From: Alphaproteobacteria bacterium
GTDB taxonomy: Bacteria > Pseudomonadota > Alphaproteobacteria > Puniceispirillales > UBA1172
Direction of reading: 5' to 3'
Assembly (NCBI GenBank): GCA_021296375.1
Contig: JAGWAQ010000117.1
Span: forward strand, 1-5,460
DNA: 5,460 nt
The position numbers and the translations under genes were made by a program. The first letter of the stretch is position 1. Every line of letters starts with the position of its first letter. The notes under the pieces are model-generated. The model had not been told where the DNA came from, did no database searches, and saw only the letters and a list, made by a program, of their open reading frames with translations. Shown one piece after another: positions 1 to 4,780 of this stretch.

Positions 1-1039
1 CAAGCTTGCGCCCGGACTTCAGATGGCAGGCAACGACAGCGATCATCGCCCGGTGATCAATCCCCCGGTGATCAATCGTGTGGTGATCAATCGCCCGGTG
101 ATCAATCGCCCGGTGATCAATCGCCCGGTGATCAATCGCGTGGTGATCACCGGCCGTCACGTCGATCCGGCGGGATTCCCGCCGCGTCAGCTCAAGTAAC
201 GCCGGGGATACCCCGGGATCACTGATCACCACATCAGCATCATGGATAAGCCGCGCCGCCTGCCGCGTCAACAGCTCAGGGTCATCGGCCACCACCACCG
301 GCAAAAGGCGGGCATACTCTTTGGCCAAACGGGCCTTGCCCGTTGCGCCTATGCCTGTGCTTGAGGCTGGCGTCAAGCTGTCCTTCAACAGCTGATGAAG
401 AGATGACGTCAACGCCTGTTCAAGCGTGCTGTTATGCTGATCATGGGGAGGCGTCTGTTCAGCCGACGCCAGAATTTCAGGCGCAATGTCATCGGTATAA
501 CGGGACCAAAACTGCCGACGTGCCGCCCCTTTCGGCAAGACTTCGGCATGGGGACGGAACGCCCCCGCCGCCCGAGCCACCGCGCCTGTCCCCTGGGGGA
601 GCATGGCGTCGATCCTGGATTTGATGCTTCGGGCAATCACCGGCCCCGTGCCTTCGGAGCCAATCGCCACCACCAGCGGATCACGATCCACCAGCGCCGG
701 GGTGATGAATCTGGACCGCGCCTTGTCATCAATCACGCAATAGGGCAAGCCCGCTTTGTCAAACACCGCCATGGCGGCATCGCGGGTTTCAGGGTCATCG
801 ACCCCGATATAGGCAAAAGCCGCATCAGCCGTATCGGCAAGGCGCACCGCGCGGTCATGATGGGTCAGCCGCCCGGCATCCCGCCAATCAGCAATAGCAT
901 CATCAGTGATCGCGCCAAAAACATGCAGGGATGCCGTGGTCTTCAGCATCAAGCGGAGCTTATGCACCACGTCACCGCCGCCGCCCACCATCAATACGTG
1001 ATGACCCGTCGTTTTGAAAAATAAAGGGAAATACTCCAT
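1..1039 (-). CDS. cysG: CysG-like siroheme synthase (Met8 domain plus start of SUMT-like domain), 3' end outside window
   Basis: The frame is open for 346 codons from the ATG at 1039 to the left edge, so the C-terminus is missing. Residues 1-148 match the CysG N-terminal (Met8) domain, which oxidises precorrin-2 with NAD+ and inserts Fe2+ to make siroheme for sulfite and nitrite reductases. Visible are the nucleotide-binding motif VGGGGDVVHKL (18-28), the VIDD segment with D104 where the family has its catalytic Asp, and GSEGTGPVIARSIKSRI (127-143). S128 falls at the position of the phosphoserine of E. coli CysG. After a variable linker (about 149-245), residues 247-346 align with the start of the uroporphyrinogen-III methyltransferase (SUMT) domain: DDPELLT (252-258) and DADVVISDPGVSPALLEL (267-284). 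The glycine-rich GAGPGD motif reads VVVADD, and DRLVS reads SDPGVS. Residues 298-332 are a pentapeptide repeat. The start is supported by AAGGAGG six bases upstream. Met8 assignment is firm; activity of the methyltransferase half is doubtful. Confidence 0.88.
   Translation of the reverse strand, partial: MEYFPLFFKTTGHHVLMVGGGGDVVHKLRLMLKTTASLHVFGAITDDAIADWRDAGRLTHHDRAVRLADTADAAFAYIGVDDPETRDAAMAVFDKAGLPYCVIDDKARSRFITPALVDRDPLVVAIGSEGTGPVIARSIKSRIDAMLPQGTGAVARAAGAFRPHAEVLPKGAARRQFWSRYTDDIAPEILASAEQTPPHDQHNSTLEQALTSSLHQLLKDSLTPASSTGIGATGKARLAKEYARLLPVVVADDPELLTRQAARLIHDADVVISDPGVSPALLELTRRESRRIDVTAGDHHAIDHRAIDHRAIDHRAIDHHTIDHRGIDHRAMIAVVACHLKSGRKL
44..148 (-). repeat. Seven tandem 15-bp units encoding DHRAI-type pentapeptides inside cysG
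   Basis: Read on the minus strand, seven contiguous 15-bp units (148 to 44) follow the consensus GATCACCGGGCGATT. Units 2 to 4 are identical. Unit 1 has CAC for CGG, unit 5 has CAC-ACG, unit 6 has GGG for GCG, and unit 7 ends in ATG instead of ATT. The unit is a multiple of three and in frame, giving DHHAI, DHRAI, DHRAI, DHRAI, DHHTI, DHRGI, DHRAM (residues 298-332). Every unit begins with GATC, and most junctions make TGATCA palindromes. The array sits where SUMT proteins usually have the loop after the second strand (the GKRxGxH...QEEI stretch), and a normal-looking helix (IAVVACHLKSGRKL) resumes right after it. Confidence 0.95.
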
Positions 1040-1045
1040 TTCTCG

Positions 1046-1052
1046 CCTCCTT
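1046..1052 (-). promoter_or_regulatory. Strong ribosome binding site of cysG
   Basis: The minus strand reads AAGGAGG, then six bases, then the ATG at 1039. This near-perfect Shine-Dalgarno sequence fixes the start and makes 5' extension unlikely. I found no convincing -35/-10 pair in the 146-bp gap up to the SET gene, so cysG could be read from its own weak promoter or by read-through from the SET gene. Confidence 0.85.
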
Positions 1053-1161
1053 GCCAGAAGGCCTTGATACGCCGATTACAACGTCGCCACACGCAAAGCC
1101 AGGGCGGGGGGCAAAGATATTCCCCTCAGCCTGCGCATGGCATGAGATATTTTCCACAAAA

Positions 1162-1175
1162 CCCCGAAGATGGGG
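1162..1175 (-). terminator. Possible weak terminator behind the SET gene
   Basis: Ten bases after the SET stop codon the minus strand reads CCCC-ATCTTC-GGGG followed by TTTT. The stem is only four G-C pairs with a six-base loop, so termination would be inefficient at best. Its position immediately after the gene is the main argument for it. The remainder of the 1040-1185 gap shows only the cysG ribosome binding site. Confidence 0.3.
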
Positions 1176-1185
1176 AACAGTACCG

Positions 1186-1578
1186 CTAGGCGCGGGTTGA
1201 CCAGTATTCCTCGCCGTAATCCTGGAAAATCTCTTCACCGGCGGCGATATCCTTGCTGGCGGAAAACTTCACAAACCGGTTGTCGTCGTCGATTTCCCAT
1301 TCGGCGTTGGCGTCGGAGGAATGATTGTACATCATCCCATACCCCATGATGACAAGGTAATCGGTGCTGACATCAGGGCTGGTGAAAAGGTAATCGTTAA
1401 GGCGGTTTTCTTCCGCCAGGTCATCATCATCGATCACCAGGTACGGGCAGCGTTCAATCACCTCACCGGCCTTGATGTCCACCACCGCGAACACCCCTTG
1501 ACCATGGATGGGGGAATCCCCAACCCGAATTTTCATCTGCTCCATTTGAGCCTGCTGATCGGCGTTTTTCCTGGCCAT
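1186..1578 (-). CDS. Small stand-alone SET-domain protein (putative protein-lysine methyltransferase)
   Basis: This is a 130-residue cytoplasmic protein that is almost entirely a SET domain, the fold that transfers methyl groups from S-adenosylmethionine to protein lysines. The hallmarks appear in order: HGQGVFA (25-31, the GxG strand), DIKAGEVIE (34-42), YNHSSDAN (84-91, matching the NHS SAM-binding motif with a following Asn), and IAAGEEIFQDYGEEYW (111-126). Y121 is in the place of the catalytic tyrosine. There are no pre-SET or cysteine-rich post-SET regions, only one cysteine, and an acidic run at D50-D53. The ATG at 1578 is chosen over an in-frame ATG at 1653 because AAGGGGG lies four bases upstream, and because the extra 25 residues (Arg-rich, then MTPLEQGGI) do not resemble the domain and would be encoded across an inverted repeat. 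The substrate cannot be read from sequence. It is divergent from the EamA gene and upstream of cysG on the same strand. Confidence 0.87.
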   Translation of the reverse strand: MARKNADQQAQMEQMKIRVGDSPIHGQGVFAVVDIKAGEVIERCPYLVIDDDDLAEENRLNDYLFTSPDVSTDYLVIMGYGMMYNHSSDANAEWEIDDDNRFVKFSASKDIAAGEEIFQDYGEEYWSTRA

Positions 1579-1592
1579 AATGCCCCCTTGTT

Positions 1593-1625
1593 CCAGCGGC
1601 GTCATATTGCCGACTGTGCCGCTGG
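1593..1625. repeat. Perfect 8-bp inverted repeat just upstream of the SET gene ribosome binding site
   Basis: CCAGCGGC (1593-1600) and GCCGCTGG (1618-1625) are exact complements around a 17-base loop. In the minus-strand leader the hairpin would end three bases before the AAGGGGG ribosome binding site of the SET gene, so it could affect translation or be a protein-binding dyad. Read on the plus strand it is followed by TTTTT (1626-1630), which gives it the look of an intrinsic terminator, although no plus-strand gene precedes it. Confidence 0.5.
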
Positions 1626-1686
1626 TTTTTCCACATCTTCGCCGCCAGTGCAAGCGCTACCTGACGGGCTGTAAGCCGCGGTCATC

Positions 1687-1716
1687 ACGGGGTTGGCTTT
1701 TTGCCGCAAACCCCGT
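1687..1716. repeat. Inverted repeat in the leader of the EamA gene
   Basis: ACGGGGTT (1687-1694) pairs exactly with AACCCCGT (1709-1716). Inside, GGC-TTTTT-GCC (1695-1705) can extend the stem by three pairs, leaving a three-base bulge (GCA, 1706-1708). The hairpin lies 16 bases before the EamA Shine-Dalgarno sequence. It could be a leader structure or an operator in the divergent spacer. I do not recognise it as a known riboswitch class. Confidence 0.5.
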
Positions 1717-1743
1717 CATACTCACGCCCCTGAAGGAGACCAC

Positions 1744-2610
1744 ATGCTGGCTGTTGTTATCGGTTTTTTGGGGATGCTGTTTTTCGCCGCGTCGATCCCT
1801 TCCACCTCCCTTGCCCTTGAAGGGTTTGACCCGGGGTTCACCACCTTTACCCGCGCCGCCCTGGCGGGGCTGGGGGCGGCGGTGATCCTGCTCATCGCAA
1901 GACGGCCCTGGCCCGCGAAAAAACACATCCGGCCCTTGCTCACCATTGCCGTCATGATCGCCTTTGCCTTCCCCGGCTTCATGGCCATGAGCCTGACCCA
2001 TGTTGGCCCGGCCCATGGCGCTGTTGTCTTGGGGTTGATCCCCTTGATGTCATCGTCAATTTCCGTTGCCATGACCGGGGTCAAACCGCCGCTGGGGTTC
2101 TGGCTGGCCTCCATCACCGCCGGGGTGATCGTCATGATCTTTGCGCTTTATGAAAGCGGCACAAGCCTTGAATGGGGGGATATCTACATGGTGCTGGGGG
2201 CATCGGCCACCGCCTATGGGTTTAACCTGTCAGGGCGGCTTAATGCCCATATGCCATCATGGGAAATCATTTGCTGGTCGTTGGTGGTGATCTTGCCTGT
2301 GTCCCTCACCGGCGCGCTCTTGCTCTGGCCGGGGATGCCGGTGGCCAGCGCCACCACCTCCCTTCCCTGGATCTGGTCAGGGCTGATCTATTCTGGCCTC
2401 GGGGCAATGCTGACGGGCTATATGCTCTTTACCATGGGGCTGAACATGGGGGGGATCACCCGCATTGGCCAGCTTCAGTATTTGCAGGTGTTTGTGACGC
2501 TGGGGATGGCGGCGGCGGTCAATAATGACCCGTTGCGCCTCGAAACCTTGCTGACCGCCTCGATCGTGACCATGCTGGTGATCATCGCGATGCGCGCAAA
2601 GTCACGGTAA
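1744..2610 (+). CDS. EamA/DMT-superfamily inner-membrane transporter
   Basis: A 288-residue, very hydrophobic protein with about ten predicted membrane helices (roughly 2-22, 32-52, 63-83, 88-108, 116-135, 146-162, 172-192, 208-228, 235-255, 263-283). This is the usual length and topology of the drug/metabolite transporter superfamily, whose members export metabolites or amino acids through two repeated five-helix EamA units. Typical features are the early FTTFTRAALAGL segment in helix 2, the PAHGAVVLGLIPLMSS stretch in helix 4, and the second-repeat end QLQYLQVFVTLGMAA. Short basic loops (RRPWPAKK, 53-60) fit the positive-inside rule. The ATG at 1744 is chosen because AAGGAG (1733-1738) precedes it by five bases; an in-frame TTG at 1693 lies inside the leader inverted repeat. 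Downstream it converges on the solute-binding protein gene. The substrate cannot be deduced. Confidence 0.88.
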   Translation: MLAVVIGFLGMLFFAASIPSTSLALEGFDPGFTTFTRAALAGLGAAVILLIARRPWPAKKHIRPLLTIAVMIAFAFPGFMAMSLTHVGPAHGAVVLGLIPLMSSSISVAMTGVKPPLGFWLASITAGVIVMIFALYESGTSLEWGDIYMVLGASATAYGFNLSGRLNAHMPSWEIICWSLVVILPVSLTGALLLWPGMPVASATTSLPWIWSGLIYSGLGAMLTGYMLFTMGLNMGGITRIGQLQYLQVFVTLGMAAAVNNDPLRLETLLTASIVTMLVIIAMRAKSR

Positions 2611-2615
2611 AACAC

Positions 2616-2644
2616 AAAAAAAGGAAGGGCATGTCTGCCCTTCC
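2616..2644 (-). terminator. Intrinsic terminator of the solute-binding protein gene
   Basis: GGAAGGGCA (2623-2631) and TGCCCTTCC (2636-2644) form a perfect nine-pair stem with loop TGTC. On the minus strand the stem is followed directly by seven T residues (complement of 2616-2622), the classic rho-independent layout, about 30 bases past the stop codon at 2674. On the plus strand there is no T run after the stem, so it would stop the convergent EamA transcript poorly, if at all. Confidence 0.9.
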
Positions 2645-2673
2645 CCAAAATAACTATCCATGAAGGATAAGGA

Positions 2674-3792
2674 TTACTGAGCCATCCAGGCGTTGAAACG
2701 CTCGGAGATTTCAGCGCCGTTATCCGCCCACCAGTCAGGGTCTGCGATAACAGTACGGGCCTGAACTTCAGAACGGTTTGGCATGTGCTTCAGGATGTAA
2801 TCACCAGTGTTGAACCATGGTTCACCAGCTTCGATGATCGCCAGAGCAGAGTTACGCATTGGGCCGTAGTTAATGTACTTGGCCTGCTCTGCCTGTGCTT
2901 CGGTTGAAGACATATGTGCCGCCAGTTTGAAGGCTTCTTCCTTGTTTGGAGCGCCCTTCACAACAACCAGCCATTCTTCTTCCAGAACCTGACCGTCCCA
3001 GATGGTGACGAAAGGCTGACCGTCGTTCAGGATAGCGGAACCAATACGGCCGTTATAGGCCAGTGACATCACCACTTCACCTGAAGAAACGAGTTCAAGC
3101 GGCTTGGCGCCTGAAGACCAGAAGACAACATGGTCCTTGATGGTGTCGAGCTTGGCAAACGCACGATCGATACCTTCTTCGGTGTCCATGACATCATAGA
3201 CTTCATCAATAGCAACGCCGTCAGCAACAAGTGCCATTTCGATCAGCGCGTTGCCCCAGGTGTGGATGCCACGCTTGCCGGGGAACTTTTCAACATCAAA
3301 GAAGTCACCGATGGTTGAAGGCTGAGCACCGAAAGTGGACTGGTGCTTGGTCTGGCCGTTTGATGGGTAATCATTCTCGGAGAAGAACGCCGCGTAAGAC
3401 CACCAGATCTGCGGAACAACACAGTTGTTGGGCAGTGGAACCATCAGGTCTTCAGACATTGGGGTGCCATCTGGAGCCGCGGTGCGGTACTCATCAGGAA
3501 TTTCTTCAAAAAGGCCTTCGTCACAACCTGTGCGAGCCTGACCGGGAAGAACGTCAACGATATCCCACTGGACATTGCCGCTTTCCACCTGAGCGCGAAC
3601 TTCACCCAGACCACCGTTGTAGTTGATCCAGTTGATCTTCTCGCCCGTCCATGTTGGCTCATAACCCTTCTGCTGGGACGCGGTGTAAGCACCACCCCAG
3701 GATACGACATTAACTTCAGCCATCGCGGATGAAGCCAATGATAGTGTCGCCAGCGCTGCAGACGCCAGTACAATTTTCTTGGAAATGTTCAA
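2674..3792 (-). CDS. Periplasmic ABC-transporter solute-binding protein, spermidine/putrescine-like (COG0687)
   Basis: A 372-residue exported protein. The N-terminus MNISKKIVLASAALATLSLA is a signal peptide with likely cleavage after SAMA (A25). The mature protein opens with VNVVSWGGAYTASQQKGYEP and continues with NGGLGEVRAQVESGNVQWDIVD (59-80), GCDEGLFEEI (89-98), a FFDVEKFPGKRG segment, EVVMSLAYNGRI, and a C-terminal WWADNGAEISERFNAWMAQ. These identify the polyamine-type class of extracellular binding proteins that deliver ligand to an ABC importer; the ligand in this subgroup is uncertain. C90 and C124 could form a disulfide. The start is TTG at 3792, preceded by GGGAGAGAG; longer starts (ATG at 3849, TTG at 3876) would put the signal peptide far inside and overlap the promoter. 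No permease or ATPase gene is adjacent. GC looks somewhat lower than in the neighbours, as expected of a highly expressed gene. Confidence 0.92.
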   Translation of the reverse strand: MNISKKIVLASAALATLSLASSAMAEVNVVSWGGAYTASQQKGYEPTWTGEKINWINYNGGLGEVRAQVESGNVQWDIVDVLPGQARTGCDEGLFEEIPDEYRTAAPDGTPMSEDLMVPLPNNCVVPQIWWSYAAFFSENDYPSNGQTKHQSTFGAQPSTIGDFFDVEKFPGKRGIHTWGNALIEMALVADGVAIDEVYDVMDTEEGIDRAFAKLDTIKDHVVFWSSGAKPLELVSSGEVVMSLAYNGRIGSAILNDGQPFVTIWDGQVLEEEWLVVVKGAPNKEEAFKLAAHMSSTEAQAEQAKYINYGPMRNSALAIIEAGEPWFNTGDYILKHMPNRSEVQARTVIADPDWWADNGAEISERFNAWMAQ

Positions 3793-3847
3793 GATCTCTC
3801 TCCCAATCGTAGATTGATAAAACGGATTATTTTTCCGACTTCTCCTC

Positions 3848-3876
3848 ATCTCAACAAGCGGGGGCCGAACTGTCAA
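3848..3876 (-). promoter_or_regulatory. Candidate sigma-70-type promoter of the solute-binding protein gene
   Basis: On the minus strand a perfect -35 box TTGACA (3876-3871) is followed by a 17-base spacer and TGAGAT (3853-3848) as a poor -10 box. Transcription would begin near 3841 and give a leader of about 50 bases before the TTG start at 3792. The perfect -35 and ideal spacing are the support; the weak -10 is the main doubt. Confidence 0.5.
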
Positions 3877-3878
3877 GC

Positions 3879-3890
3879 ATTTCCCGAAAT
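3879..3890. promoter_or_regulatory. Short dyad next to the -35 box, possible operator
   Basis: ATTTC-CC-GAAAT (3879-3890) is a five-pair inverted repeat two bases upstream of the TTGACA -35 box, between the stop codon of the second Lin0512 gene and the solute-binding protein promoter. The position suits a regulator site, but a dyad this short can occur by chance. No T-rich terminator for the Lin0512 genes is seen here, so some read-through into the solute-binding protein gene is possible. Confidence 0.3.
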
Positions 3891-3904
3891 ATTTATGGCC
3901 TCAA

Positions 3905-4261
3905 TCAAGACAAAACCCAGTCATTCGGGTCAATATCCAGACAGGCCTCGACCGCCGCCGTGGCGATCACCGAAACCGTGCCATTATCCTCATCATGGAC
4001 ATCCAGCCCGCCTTTAACCACCGTCACTTTGGCCTTGCCGCGCGGCAGATCCGCCGCCACCAGCCCGGCATCAACCTGATCAGGCTGTTGAACCGCGATG
4101 GTGACATTGACCTCCATCTCAGCATGGTCATAACCAAGGGAGCGGAACAGGATCAACGACGAGTGATGGAGCGCGTCCTGAACAGCACGGCGGGCGGCTT
4201 TGGTGTAATCCTGACCATAGAGATCATTGCCGGTGCCCATTTCAAGGATAATGCGGCTCAT
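3905..4261 (-). CDS. Lin0512-family conserved protein of unknown function, second copy
   Basis: A 118-residue soluble protein with no signal peptide or membrane segment. It matches the Lin0512 family (named after a Listeria protein; function unknown): LEMGTGNDLYGQDYTKAA (6-23), AVQDALHHSSL (26-36), VQQPDQVD (57-64), LPRGKAKVTVVKGGLD (72-87) and a terminal AAVEACLDID strand (102-111). The start codon overlaps the stop of the upstream paralogue as ATGA, and AAGGAGG (complement of 4268-4274) lies six bases upstream, inside the preceding gene, so the two are very probably translationally coupled and made together. Compared with its partner it has GxDLYGQD, closer to the family GxDLHGQD pattern, and lacks the low-complexity C-terminal tail. 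No biochemical role can be given. Confidence 0.85.
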   Translation of the reverse strand: MSRIILEMGTGNDLYGQDYTKAARRAVQDALHHSSLILFRSLGYDHAEMEVNVTIAVQQPDQVDAGLVAADLPRGKAKVTVVKGGLDVHDEDNGTVSVIATAAVEACLDIDPNDWVLS

Positions 4262-4668
4262 GACGCGCCTCCTTCAGGGGCCGGCTTTTTATCAGCAGGT
4301 GCCCCGTTCGCGGGTTCCATATCAAAAGACACCGCCACCGCGGCATTGGCGACAATCGTTTGAGTTGGCGCGCTTTGCCCGTCTTTCAGCGGCTTCGGGA
4401 TATCCAGCCCGCCATGCACCGCCCGCACCGTCGCCTGACCATATGGGAATACCGCCGCCACTTTCGCGACATCGACTTGATCGGGCCGCTGGACCGCGAC
4501 ATCGACATCAATCAGCATCGCTTCTTTCGGGAAACCAAAGGCATCCGCCATGGTGAGCGAATTGTGCCAGAGCGCATCCTCAACCGCGCGGATGGCGGCT
4601 TTCGTGTAATCCTGGCTTTGCAGGGCTGTTCCCATGCCCAGCTCAAGCGCGACTCGTTTCTTCGCCAT
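4258..4668 (-). CDS. Lin0512-family conserved protein of unknown function, first copy
   Basis: A 136-residue soluble protein paralogous to its downstream neighbour. Shared blocks in order are LELGMGTALQSQDYTKAAIR (8-27), AVEDALWHNSL (28-38), DVAVQRPDQVD (56-66), VAAVFPYGQATVRAVHGGLD (70-89) and TIVANAAVAVSFD (104-116). The H of the DLHGQD motif is absent here (ALQSQD), so this copy may have lost a residue conserved elsewhere in the family. Residues 118-136 are a Pro/Ala/Gly/Lys-rich tail (PANGAPADKKPAPEGGAS), probably disordered. AAGGGG (complement of 4675-4680) six bases upstream supports the ATG at 4668. It is the first gene of a two-gene operon divergent from the oxygenase gene. A paralogous coupled pair suggests a hetero-oligomer, but that is inference. 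Confidence 0.85.
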   Translation of the reverse strand: MAKKRVALELGMGTALQSQDYTKAAIRAVEDALWHNSLTMADAFGFPKEAMLIDVDVAVQRPDQVDVAKVAAVFPYGQATVRAVHGGLDIPKPLKDGQSAPTQTIVANAAVAVSFDMEPANGAPADKKPAPEGGAS

Positions 4669-4780
4669 ATCCTGCCCCTTTGCCGAAATAATTTACACCA
4701 ATATATCTGATCAAATATCATGGACAACTGATCTTTAACTATGCAGATTATCCCGACATGATGATAACAGGATAGATACG
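4669..4780. promoter_or_regulatory. Divergent control region between the Lin0512 operon and the oxygenase gene
   Basis: This 112-bp spacer is much more AT-rich than the flanking genes and must hold the promoters of both the leftward Lin0512 pair and the rightward oxygenase. It contains an imperfect 16-bp dyad (4703-4718) matching 7 of 8 pairs around a TGATCA core. It also contains the direct repeat CTGATC at 4707-4712 and 4728-4733, whose starts are 21 bp apart, close to two helical turns. I cannot pick a confident -35/-10 pair for either direction. The oxygenase start has only a modest CAGGA ribosome binding site (4768-4772). Confidence 0.5.

Noticed and set aside
44..148. CRISPR-like or origin-like iteron array based on evenly spaced TGATCA palindromes.
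   Set aside because: Units are 15 bp with no spacers, lie in frame inside a coding region and encode a regular pentapeptide. There is no DnaA-box cluster or AT-rich unwinding region nearby.
434..1024. Long plus-strand open frame of 196 codons opposite cysG.
   Set aside because: Its translation is Arg/His/Pro-rich with no recognisable domain, and the minus strand encodes a clear Met8 domain with correctly placed catalytic residues.
972..1238. Minus-strand open frame of 88 codons spanning the gap between the SET gene and cysG.
   Set aside because: It overlaps both real genes in another frame and its translation has no recognisable features; the gap is better read as intergenic.
1579..1653. 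N-terminal extension of the SET protein to an ATG at 1653.
   Set aside because: The extra residues do not resemble the domain and are read through the inverted repeat, while the internal ATG at 1578 has AAGGGGG at the proper distance.
3231..3626. Plus-strand open frame of 131 codons opposite the solute-binding protein gene.
   Set aside because: It lies wholly inside a well-supported gene on the other strand, has no ribosome binding site and a low-complexity, Arg-rich translation.
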